NCBI RefSeq assembly: GCF_000090795.2 | Contig: NW_003546243.1 | Coordinates: forward strand, 616,517-680,516 | DNA from: Amphimedon queenslandica | Taxonomy: Eukaryota > Porifera > Demospongiae > Haplosclerida > Niphatidae | Direction of reading: 5' to 3' | DNA: 64,000 nucleotides | Part shown: in pieces, positions 36,433-48,780 of the stretch | How positions within the stretch are numbered: position 1 is the stretch's first letter | Layout: the number at the start of each line of letters is the position of its first letter | Position numbers and translations under genes: made by a program | Notes under the pieces: generated by a model | Database searches by the model: none | What the model was told of the DNA's origin: nothing | The model's input: only the letters and a program-made list of their open reading frames with translations

Positions 36433-37180
36433 TTTCTGATGTTATAAATGTCTTAATCACTCAGAGTGTGGATGAGCAAATATTTTAAATTGCCCTACCA
36501 ACGATCAAGCAGCTGCACTCTGAGATCAACAGTAATAGCAATTAACAATGCAATACTCTACCATTTCATGGAACAGTAATCTATCAATTACCTGTAACTG
36601 AAGATTGAAGGAGATACAACAATGAGTTGTCCTCTTCACCTCTTGTATCAGCCTGGAGAGAGAAGGAAGATATTTGTGAGCATGCGCAGTAAATGTAATT
36701 AAGTAATCCTAATAGTAGACCACGTGTAATGCGAGGTGTATTGCCTTTTAAAACATTTATCGCTTTGCTTTCTATTCTAAACGTTTATAAATGAATCACA
36801 GAGTGAAGGGATTTCTTCAAAGATGGCAAATCTACAAAAATTCATTGCTGCTGTGTACTGCAACTGCTGAACTGTAACTATGCAGTGATTGCAGTCATTC
36901 TTCATGCTCAGCCACACCTTTTCTTTCCTCTTCAATGAATAATTAATTAGATAATAATAATAATAATTAATGATTGAATACACTTTATTCACACTCGCTT
37001 CTTTTCAACTCTATCAGTGACCACGAGGGGCGTCTCAAAAGGAGCTACTAAAAGGTATCAGGGCAGAAGGAGAGAGCAAAAAGCCTCCTGTATTATCCGN
37101 CTCTATAAAAGCGCGCAAGAGAGGGATAATAAAAAGGACATCAACAGCAAACATTATTATTTATTTGTAGTATCGTCATA
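36433..37180. promoter_or_regulatory. Divergent promoter region of RPL12 and the next gene
   Basis: 748 bp between opposed start codons. For the plus-strand gene a TATAAAA lies at 37104-37110, about 75 bp before the ATG. For RPL12, pyrimidine-rich minus-strand sequence between 36480 and 36680 probably holds a noncoding first exon, as is common for ribosomal protein genes (inference). Position 37100 is an unresolved base (n). Confidence 0.6.
37104..37110 (+). promoter_or_regulatory. TATA box candidate
   Basis: CTCTATAAAAGCGCGC, followed about 70 bp later by ATG at 37181. It is the clearest TATA element in the window. Confidence 0.6.
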
Positions 37181-39141
37181 ATGAGTGTTGCCGAGAGGCC
37201 ACCGAGACTAGAAGACGATATATTCTCTGAAGGCTATCTCGATGAATTTTACAAGACACACGTAGCCTCTCGCCGCTCGTCCCTAGACGAGGACATAGCA
37301 GCCATTGAAGCTGAAATAACGAAGTGAGAGGGTGACATTGTTGTCATTTTTAATGCTATTTTGTGTAAAGTAGATATGACACATTTCTTTACTATTATAT
37401 GTATAATGTGTGTTTTTGACAATTACTGGTCTTTTCTTAATTATTATTTTGTTATTATTATTGTCTTTTGTTTAGGGTTCACAGGTATAGGCACAAGTGT
37501 AGGAGATATCGCGTCGAAGAGCATCAACTCAATTCCTGTGGGAACTCGGAGTGTTCCGATGATGAAGAGAATCAAATGGACTCAGTGATGTCATGTAGTA
37601 GTCATGACATGGTAAAAATAAAGAGAAAAGGGGGAAGGAAAGAATGAGCTAAGGGCAGGGGCGGTGAAGAGGGGAGAATGAAATGTGGTTACAATATTAT
37701 GCTGGAACCATTTCAGTTTCCATAACATTGTTATTATAATAATAATAATAATAATCAATGCAAGGGCTAGTGGGAGGGAGTAGCATTATGGGATTTCATT
37801 GAGAATGAATAAAAGCAGTAATGTTTGGGAACATTCCCTAGTCTATGTATGTACAACTATGTGCCCCCTGTACTATGTATGCATGTCTAAAACTGCTTTT
37901 AATATGATTAATAGAAACAGAATTAATTTTGTTATGATGTGACATTTCCTTTCCTTTTTTCACTCCAGGAAATGCTACCAACGTCAGTATTTAAAATCTA
38001 TAACAGTAGCATCTCATCGCCTGTTGGAGGGCTAGCAGGTGGAGATGTTAGATCGAAGGATGAGTCTAATGTGTTCACATGGGCTGAATACCAGCTGGTG
38101 TCGCATGATCACAGTTATTGTTCAAATAATACTAATGATCAAGAGGAGAAAAGGATACACTCTGATCATGGAGACCCTCTTACACTTAATAATGTTCAAT
38201 GGTAAGAGAGAGAGAGGAGGGAGGGAGAGTGTTTAATTTGTTTGAAGTGTTAATTCTGTGAAATGGAGATAGACAGAGGAGGTGTGTGTGTCTATTTTGT
38301 CTTATCATTGATAACAACACACATGTCATATGATACTGTTCCTCCCTCTCTTTCCCCTCCTCTCTCTCTCTCCTAAAGGTGTCAGCTCACTGCTTCCAGA
38401 AGAATGCAAGCATTGCGCCGTTTGTCATCAATTTTGAGCAAGAGGCCGGACCCAGACACCATCAATCTACCCGGTAGTTTTTCACTGCTACCCCAACCAC
38501 TGGTCGACTTACTACGAGCTAACAATGGTGTCGGTGAGTCTGTCTCCTATTAATATTTATTGATCCATCATTTGTATTAATTAATAGTCAATCAGACTCC
38601 ACCTGCTAAAGGACCTTCTGCTTCCCTGGATACGAGTATGATAATTAAATTGTCACACGAGAGTATCGTGCAATCACTTGTGAGTCACCGCGCCCATTAT
38701 TTATTAATTATTACTATTATTATTATCAGTTTTTGAGCTAGCATAAGTTTTTTGAGTCCATGGACTCGCATTTTGCCCTGGAGACTCACATTTTTCCCAT
38801 GAATTTTTACAATTTTCAGTCAAATTGCACATTTTAAGGTGTCATTGGACTCATCTTTATGTTCATCTAGCTCGAACACTGATTATTATTATTATTATTA
38901 TTAGATATCAGCGTCTCCATCTGTTAAGCCCAAGAGGAAAGTGGCGCAAAGGTCAACTCAGAATACTGCTGGAGGGTATCAATCTGAGAGTAAGCGACCG
39001 CGCCCAATTGAGGTTAGTTAAATTAAAAGTTACCAAATTCTTGTACCTTGTTATTATTTTTGTATTTTTATTCCTCAGATCACTAGAGTAAGGTATTCTA
39101 GTTCTTGCTCTGAGACGGATGCTCCTCTCGAAGTTGACTGA
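37181..39141 (+). CDS. Unrecognised, probably nuclear protein
   Basis: Six exons join in frame (37181 to about 37324, about 37476-37611, 37969 to about 38201, about 38380-38532, about 38588-38681, then 38905-39010 and 39080-39141). The N-terminus MSVAERPPRLEDDIFSEGYL continues as DEFYKTHVASRRSSLDEDIA and AIEAEITKVHRYRHKCRRYR, a helical charged block. The middle is acidic and Ser-rich, then FTWAEYQLVSHDHSYC, then CQLTASRRMQALRRLSSIL and PDPDTINLPGSFSLLPQPL. The C-terminus is basic (SVKPKRKVAQRS, ESKRPRPIEITRVRYSS), consistent with a nuclear localisation signal, and ends DAPLEVD. About 300 residues. I cannot assign a family. It shares a promoter region with RPL12. Confidence 0.7.
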
Positions 39142-39478
39142 CGTACTGTCTCTTGCACTCATTCTCTCCCTCTCTCTTAATTGAAGGAGAGAAGAGAGAG
39201 AGAGATGGGAGTGGGTTACCTATAGGATTCTTTCACTACATTGGTACAATCTTTTCTACACAGCCACTGTACAGGACATGTCTTTCTCCTCCTCCTCCTT
39301 CCTTTCAAATTTATTATTGTTCTTTTGTAAAATAACTATAAATTAAATAAAACATTAACTACTATGATACAATTTTTGTGTATACATACATGCACACAAT
39401 GCAAAAATTAATTGGGGGCGTGGCTCAAAGCTCGTATATCTTAGGGCGTGTTTCATTTGCAACTTTTAAACATAAAGA
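39142..39478 (+). other. Spacer before the receptor gene
   Basis: About 340 bp holding the 3' UTR of the previous gene (AATAAAACATT near 39346) and the promoter of the receptor gene. No TATA box was identified. Confidence 0.45.
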
Positions 39479-42400
39479 ATGGGCAAAGTCTTGCTACTGT
39501 CCTTTATTTGTGTTCTCTTTCTGTCTTTTTGCATTAGAGAAAGGTAAAGATACCTGTAATTTGCATTTTGATTTTATGCACACTAAATAGTTCAGCACAA
39601 TGCGGTGCTGGCTTTCAAGATGTTGGAGGAGTATGTATGGGTGAGTTAGTTGACATCTTGTAGTTTTGTCTTTCTCTCTCTTTCTCCTTTCACTGTTTTT
39701 ATACTCTTTCATCCTAGTTAACTGTAATGTTATTAAGTACTAAATTACAATGCATGCCAGCAGTTGTAGTAATGTTTAATTTAAAACTTCTGCTGCATCT
39801 CAGTAATGCATCATGTACAAGTTAAAAGCTCATCAATTAATAAAAAGAAAGTTTCTTTTTGGTAATTTTAATGAAGTATGATAATCTTTGCATTGTTTAC
39901 TAGCTAATATTAATTTAAAATGTTGATATGAATCTGATTATCAATTGGGAACAACACATGAATGATGTTAAAAGTATTTACATTGCATCTCCCATGAAGA
40001 CCAATAGAACACACACAACTCATGCTGCATGATGTAGCAAAATATACACTTCAACATGCAGTACCACCAACTTCTCTTCATGCATTCCTAAATATCTCTA
40101 GATATTGATGAATGCACTGAAAACAATGTGCCAATCTGTGGCAGTCATATGTGCTCCAATACTAATGGTTCCTATGAATGTATCTGCAATTCTGGCTATG
40201 AAGTAGCTGAAGATAATCAGACTTGCATTGGTAAGTATCAGATGGTAATTATAATCATAATAGTTACATATATATAAAGATTCAGTATCAAAATCTGCTG
40301 AATGACACATCGTGCTTATTACTCTTTTTCTCTTTTCCTAGATATTGATGAATGCAGTTCCAACTCATCACTATGTGGTGGGAATACATGTATCAACACT
40401 GCTGGATCATATCAGTGTAGCTGTAGACCAGGATGCATGAATGATCCAACTGATCCACAAATATGCATTGGTAAATTAGCTTGTAATATTTTTGTCCCAA
40501 CCTTATTTTTATTTCTTCATATATTACAGATATTGATGAATGTGCTGATAATTATTGCAATCAGAATTGTGTTAATCTCGATTGCTCAAGTGGCAGATAT
40601 GAGTGTTCATGTAATGCTGGCTATCAACTAGCTCCTGATAATCATACTTGTATTGGTAAGTATTAATATTAATAATTCCTTTAAAAACTCTCTATTTTAG
40701 ATGTTGATGAATGCAGTTTCAACTCATCACTATGTGGTGGGCATACATGTATCAACACTGCTGGATCATATCAGTGTAGCTGTAGATTAGGATGCATGAA
40801 TGAAGAAGCAATGGATCACCAAATATGCATTGGTAAGTTATTTTGTAATATCATCTTTATGTTTTTATATTTCTATCATAGATATTGATGAATGTGCTGC
40901 TGCTAATACAAATGATTGTAGTCAGGGTTGCAATAATCTTGATTGCTTAAGTGGCAGATATCAATGTTCATGTAACCCTGGCTTTAGATTAGGAGCTGAT
41001 AATCATACTTGCATTGGTAATAGTAATATTTATATAGCTCTTACTTCTTTTCCTATATAGATTCTAATGAATGCAATACAGGCAATAACTGTAGCCAGTT
41101 ATGTAATAATAACATTGGAAGCTATACTTGTGACTGTAATGAAGGATGTACATTAAACTCTGATGGATTTAGTTGTGATGGTAATAATAAATGATGATGA
41201 TGTAATAATTATTTATCTATTAATAGATATTAATGAGTGTGACACTAATAATGGCGGTTGCTCTCAAGTGTGTAATAACTCATTCTGTACTGATGGGCGG
41301 TTCTCGTGTTCATGTGAATCAGGATATGAACTGCACTCTGATGGCTTCACTTGCATTGGTCAGTGAACCACTCAAAGTAATAATGCATTTATTGATGTTT
41401 TCTGTTATTTAGATATTGATGAGTGTGCTGTGGATAATGAATGTGAACAAATGTGTATTAACACTAATGGCTCATTTACTTGCTCTTGTATGGAGGGCTG
41501 CACCTTGGATGCCAATGGAAATAGCTGCTCTGGTAATTAACTATTGTTGATTATTTTATTTGGTCTTATTATTGCAGATTTTAATGAATGTGAAAGTGCT
41601 GATCCACGTTTATATTGTGATCAAATATGTACTAATGAAGATTGTACTGATGGTGGATACGAGTGTTCCTGTTACACTGGCTATATACTCAATCTTAATA
41701 ACAATAGGACCTGTTTAGGTAAGTTAACATGTGCTTATAGGAAAATATAATAGGCACTGATTATATGTATATTTCTCTTTTCTTCTCCAGATATTGATGA
41801 GTGTGATGTCGATAATGGAGATTGCTCTCAGTTGTGTCTCAATTATCCTGGTAGTTACTCCTGTTTCTGCAGACCTGGCTACTCACTGGAGATTGATGGA
41901 GTAACATGCACAGGTTCATTGGACTTACTTATTACATTTTATATTACATATTGATCAGTACTTATGCTATGTAGAAAGTTTGAGCTGATTCCAGCTCCAA
42001 TTTTTCAAATTATGGCCATTAAAAACACCAAAATTTTGAAAAATGCCCAAGGCTATAGCCCACGGTTTTTTCCAAAAAATGGCTCCAAATTTACTCTAAA
42101 TTTTTATTACATTTTCTGATGCATATTGATGTCCTTATGCTATGTAGAAAGTTTGAGCTGATTCCGACTTCAATTTTTTAAATTTCGGCCGTTTTAAGAA
42201 AATGCCAAAATTTTGAAAAATGCCCAAGGCTATAGCCCATGGTTTTTTCCAAAAAATGGCTCCAAATTAACCCTAAATTTTTATTACATTTTCTGATATA
42301 TATTAATGTCCTTATGCTATGTAGAAAGTTTGAGGTGATTCCGACTTTAATTTTTTAAACTACGGCCATTTCAAGAAAATGCCAAAATTTTGAAAAATGC

Positions 42401-45400
42401 CCAAGGCTATAGCCCATGGTTTTTTCCAAAAAATGGCTCCAAAATCATTCCAAATTTTTATTACGTTTTTTGATACATATTGATGTCCTTATGCTATGTA
42501 GAAAGTTTGAGCTAATTTTGGCACAAAATAATACTTAAATTTTGCCCTTTTTTCTCCTTTTTACTAATACAGCCACACCCTGTTCTCCAAAGCTAGAGGC
42601 TCCACTCAATGGGAATTACAATTGCTCTGATCCAGCTGATGGGGTCACTGGTGATATCTGTTCCTTTTCGTGTGATGATGGGTATGATATCAATGGCTCA
42701 GTAACCAGAGTGTGTCAGGATAACAGCACATGGACTGGAATCACCACCACCTGTACAAGGAAAAGCTGCCCGCCATTACAAGCAACAGAGACATATTTAA
42801 TAGCCAGACATTGTAACACTGAGTTTGGTTCATCTTGTACCATATTTTGTCCTTATGGCTATTACAATGGCACCCCTGGAGCAGATTATTATCAAGAGTA
42901 CTGCGTACTGGATAATACAGGGAACCAGTTAGAATGGGGCAACACTGATACTCAATGCAGTAAGATTAGAACATGATGTAGTAATGGTATTTTAAAATTG
43001 TCTCTCTTTCTCTCTCTCTTAGCTCCTCTATCTTCTCCATGTAATCCTAATCCATGCATGAATAACGGTTTATGCAGTGTTCAAGACAGTCTCCCGGTTT
43101 GTTCCTGTTCCCAGTACTTCACTGGCCAATACTGTGAAACAAGACTCCTTCAAATTCTCTCATCCCTTCCCTCTTTAGCAGTCGGTGACCAATCGGATCG
43201 TCTCTATATATTGACAGAAATAGGCCACACCGATGATATAACGGTACACGTTATTGCTGACCCAACAATAAATGTATCCCCCTCGCCAATGGTTAGTATT
43301 GACCCCGGTACTGGGTCCGGTAATTTTGCTCTGAGGGGTTCCAGTGCAGGTGCGTACAGCATACGTTATTTAGCTTACAGTCAAGGGAGCAGTGTAGTTC
43401 TATCCACTAATGAACAGTATTTCATTGTTTATGATAACAGTGATGCTCTGAGCTCAACTGGGCTCTACGAGACAGAGGGAGTACTGAAATCACCAGGCTG
43501 CTGCAGTTTGAATCTCTCAGACTCATTCTGCCAGTACTGGACTCAGAGTATTTCATCTTCATGCTCGGTGGGAATGGATGCTAATAACACAGTAAAGACT
43601 AATGGAATTAGTTTTATGCATTCAGGTGGGCTTTCCCTTCCTCTCTCTCTCATTGGTGTTAATGTTAGTCCATCGTCTCTCAGTATGACACCAAACACTG
43701 ATGAAGTATTATACTGTACTAACTGTACCAATTCCAGTGGGGCCTGTCTCTCTAGTGATGCTAAGAATTCAGACTCCGCCATTCTTGCGAGAGATGGAGC
43801 ATTGTTTAAGACATTCTTAAATCAGGCCCCGTCTTTATTGCCATCTGGTATAACACTGATGCCTACTGATGCAACTATCAGCAGAAATCTTGCTATGTAT
43901 GATTTCATGTCTGATTTGATCAGTGATTCCGATCATATCAGTGATGAGTGTCAAGGACTTCAGGTTAATTCACCGACTTATGTCTTAAAGTCAAACTCCA
44001 GGATCAGTGCTAGTGTGAATGGTGAAACCATGGACTATAATGTTAATGACATTACTTGCTTCTCGTTGGCTCTCTGCTCTCTCCCTTTCTCTCCTCTCAC
44101 TGTTTCTCTTCCAACCACTGGAAGTAGTGCACTCATATCTTCTCTCTCAGGGTTCCGGTATTATTCAAACTGGGACTGGAGTCTATCGATACGCAGTGTT
44201 CATCTCTCATCTAATGGTGCCATCAATAACAATGATCTACTGTTTAATAGTCTCAGATTATGGAGTGGGTCTGACTGGATTACCAACCACTCTTCAAGCT
44301 TTAATGATGTTGGATTGTTTGTTACGGCAGGTCATACCTCAAGGGGAGACACTTATGATCTTATTGTAAAGTCTAATTTCACTGGACATGTTTCATTTTC
44401 ACTCCAAAGACAAAATGTATGTACAATTATAATGCATGACTGAATATACTCTTTACTCTTCTTTCTTTTCTTATAGTCTCCAGTGTTGTTGAATGGTGAT
44501 GGAGTCTTGTCAATCACTGCACTCATTAATTCTGCCCCTCAGTCCTTTGTATTGTCCTCTCAAACTGCACAAGGGATCCTCTTCAATGGTGAGGCATCTA
44601 CTAATATTATTATTTATTTTATTTACATGCATACATATAGAATCTAATCCTGATTTCTCAAGAGGTTTCAGCGTTAACATGAACTATGATTCAGCTCCCA
44701 GTTCTGATTTCTATCACGATCTCTTTCCATTACTTGATGCCAGCACTCCCTGTCCTGTATCTTCCTTTGTTAACCTGAGACCTGACTTCACTCCTGGCTG
44801 GGTCAGTATGTACACTCAGTGCCTTGGGCTAAAAATACACGGCATGACCATATATGGCCTTACAACAGAGTTAACGTTCCATTCCTCGTCATCTTTTTCT
44901 CTTTATACTCACAATATCTCACTGACCATCAAAGCTTATAATAACGGACCCAAACCCATCAGACTAGGTAAAGTCCTGTCCCTCCCAAACTATGCCTCTA
45001 CTGGCTCGTATATTCTTTTGAATTATTCAACCAGTGGTGATGTCAATGGTATGATTAGGAACGCTCGTTTGAGTCTCTATGACGTTGACGTAGAAACAAT
45101 CATCGTTGTAACGCCCACTGGTCTAACGATTGGTTTATCATCAGGATCTCCTCAAGGCATCTATAATATGAATATCAGAGGTGTCATTCATCCTGGGGAT
45201 AGCTGGGATACTGCTGGAGTCGTGATTGAGTCACAGCTGACTGGTAGCAGCTTGAGTGGCTCATTCTTTAATCAGCTTCGATCTAACGTGCACAGTGTAC
45301 TGGCTGAATCAGGGGATTATGCTAGTTTTAGACTTGATACTGTTCAAAGTAACCTTGACAGTTCTCAGGAAACAAACTCTTCCTTTGCTAGCTCATTAAT

Positions 45401-48400
45401 GGCACTACAGGATGAGTACAACAGGTCTATAATAGAGTATCAGGAAGCAGTCCAGTCATACACTGATGCAGTTGAGGCCAGCAATCAAAAATGGAATGTT
45501 TTTAATGCAACCATTAGACTATATCTCAGTGAAACACAAATAGATGCAGTGTATAATGCTGCTCAATGCATTAATAACTGTGGCACTGACTGCACAATGC
45601 CTTATTCATTTAGACCATGCACTAGCGACATTAGTTTACCCATTAGTGGTCTTGCTGATTTTGATATACCTAGGAACCAGACTCATCGAAACCCATCAAC
45701 AAGCCAAGTCAACTCCTGCAGTAGTGTAAGTGATTGTGATGGTGTCATTGGAGTGAGATGGATAGAGAGACAAGGCCTGGTATTGCCTGTAGCTTATGAT
45801 GGACTTGATTGCACTAATGCATGTCAGTCATCTCTATTTCAAGTTAAAACTTACGCTGATTCCAATATATCCAATATCCGTACTCAATCAGAGCCAATAG
45901 TCTCATCTCATTATAATACCAACAGATATTATACTTGCTCCCTCTCTACATGCACTCTACAACCAGTCAGCCAACCTTGTGCTAGTGTTTATGTAGAATG
46001 TGACCACTCAAGAAGAATACAATTAATCAATGAGGCTAGCTCAGTGGCTTCACAAGCTAGTATTGCTGCTTTGTTTAGAATTAGTTCCGAATATGATGCA
46101 TTATTAGCCAATGTGTCTCTAGCTAGAGCAGAGCTGAACAACAGAGAATTAAAAATGGTGTTACTAAGGGAAAGACTAAACCTTACCTCTGCAGCTCTTA
46201 CCAGTGCATCAGCAGTTGCTACTAAAAGTTCAGCTCCTGTTAGTAGTGTATCAGAACTACTGGAGAGAGAAATTGGTATTAGGGACTGGATTCAAGCCCA
46301 TAATTCTGCTAGTGATGTACTTGATGTATCTTCTCTCAATTTCACTGCTGAGCTCACCTCACCCTCAAGCAACAGGATATCATTACGCATTGGATATTAT
46401 TTCCCTTATGCTCCGTCTTCTAGTTACCCTCTATCTAGCAATATTGATCTGAACACACCGCCACAGTTCATCATAGATCAACTCACAAATGAACTCATCG
46501 TTGATGCTAGAAACAACAACAACAATAATAATAACAATAACAATGGCAGGAAGAGGAGACAGCAAGCTGATATCGACACTCGTGGAATATTTCTCAACAA
46601 ATGCAACATATTGCAACAGTTCATGTCTTATGTATCATTCATTAATACATCACTGACAGAAGCAATCAGTGAGACAACTGCAACAATGACAGACATTGCT
46701 AGCCTCAGCTCAAGGCTTCAGTACAGGTATAACACCATTGTATCTAACAGTACTAGTCTATCAATGAGTGAACAGGCCACTCTTCAATCAAGAGAGAATC
46801 TTTATTTAGCACAAGCTCAGTATCAGCTACAGCAACAGTCACTGACTGTATCAAGGGCTAGTATTGTGCACTGGCTTAAACCAATAGAGCTGTATCACAG
46901 CAGCCTCGGCTCAATAAGTAGTCTCTCTTGCTATACTTTTACTGACTGTCTCAGTGCAATTTCTGGCTACATATTCTCAGAATTGGTTCGTATACCATCA
47001 GCTAGTGCCTCGTTATATTCACATAAAGCTAGTGTTAATAATGCTATTGAGTTAATAGCTCAGAGAAGCAATAGAGCCATCACACTATCTGATGTACAGT
47101 CTGCAATGGAAAACATCAGCACTGTATTGAGGCATATCAACGATGCTAATTACTGGTGTGTATTTGATCCTTCTGTGTCATCACAATTACCTCCAGTGAT
47201 GCCAATCCTTGAGCAATCATCCGCTACACTACACTGCAATGTTAATTCATCACTACCAATCAGATATCAATGGAATAAAGATGATATTATAATCAGCAAT
47301 GAATCAAACAGTGATTTAACACTGATTTCGTTCAATGCCGATGATTCCGGTTTATATTCTTGTACAGGCATCACTGATTTTGAAACTGTCGAGACGCTAC
47401 CAACTCAAGCATATCTTTACCGACCTCCCGTACTGGCCCAGACCCCACAAAGGGTCAGTACTCATCTTTATAGCAGCAAGGGACTAAGGATCGAATGTAC
47501 CGCCCACTCGCATCCACTCTCACCTTCCTGGTACTGGGAATATGCTGCTAATGAAGGAGGGAGCTGGAATAGGATAATCAATGAAACCTCTAATGTACTA
47601 ATAATTAGAAACCCGTCAATGTCAGACAATGGCTACTACAGATGCACTGCTAGTACTGAGCATGGATCAGCTACTTCTCCTTCAATTAGAGGGACAGTGT
47701 TCAGTCCCAGTGTCAGCGTTCCTAAGTATAACTTTACCATTACTTTGAGTAGCTTGGGTTCTGGGTCTGGTGCTGATGATACTGGGTCCGAAGCAGATTT
47801 GGATATTATCAGGTCCTATTTGGTAAGAGTTCTTGCATCGATGAACATTGCGGCAAGCTGGATGGGAGTGATGGCTGAAGGAGATTCATATTACAGAGCA
47901 AGTTTCCTAATAGCAGCTGCTACTGTCAATGATACCATTCCTCATATTGATGAATTAGTCAGCTGGTATGAGAACCAGTTGGAGTCACTAACAACTCAGA
48001 AATCATTAATAATGAATTACTTCTCCTCCTCTTTGAATAATAACGATGAAAACGTTGAGATAATTTCAAATTCATTGATAACATCTCAAAGGAAATACGT
48101 GTGTCAATCTGGAGCTGGACTAGACACTGATAATTATATATTCTGTGGTAAGACACATATCAATAAATAAATGTATATTTTATTTTTTCTTGTAGTACCG
48201 TGCAATTCTGGTTACTATTCAGAACCTGGTTTCCTTACTGATATATATCGCTATATTAAACCAGGGACATACATAAAGGACTATTTATCATTATGCACTC
48301 CATGTCCAGTCGGATACTACCAGCCAAGCACTGGATCAACTGGATGTATATCCTGTGATCCCTTGTATTCAACTGAAGGAACTGGGTCAACATCTAGTGA

Positions 48401-48717
48401 TGAGTGCAAAGGTAGTGACATGTAATTAATGCCTGGAAATTATACATCCTTTCACATATGCTTTTAAAATTTCTTCCAATAATTTTTCTGCAGGCATTGT
48501 CAAATAATCCTTTCTAATTTGTACCTCTTTCTTTCTCTACCTCTTTTAGCTTTATGTCAACCTCATTACTATTCAGTTGATGGTTTGTCTCCATGCACTC
48601 CGTGTCCAACTGGCTATTACCAGCCTCTGTATGGAAGCACTAGCTGTCTATTGTGCAATAACAATACTGATAGTTTGCAATACTGTCCTGGTAAGATATT
48701 AAGTAACTAAACTATTC

Positions 48718-48780
<63 letters not shown>

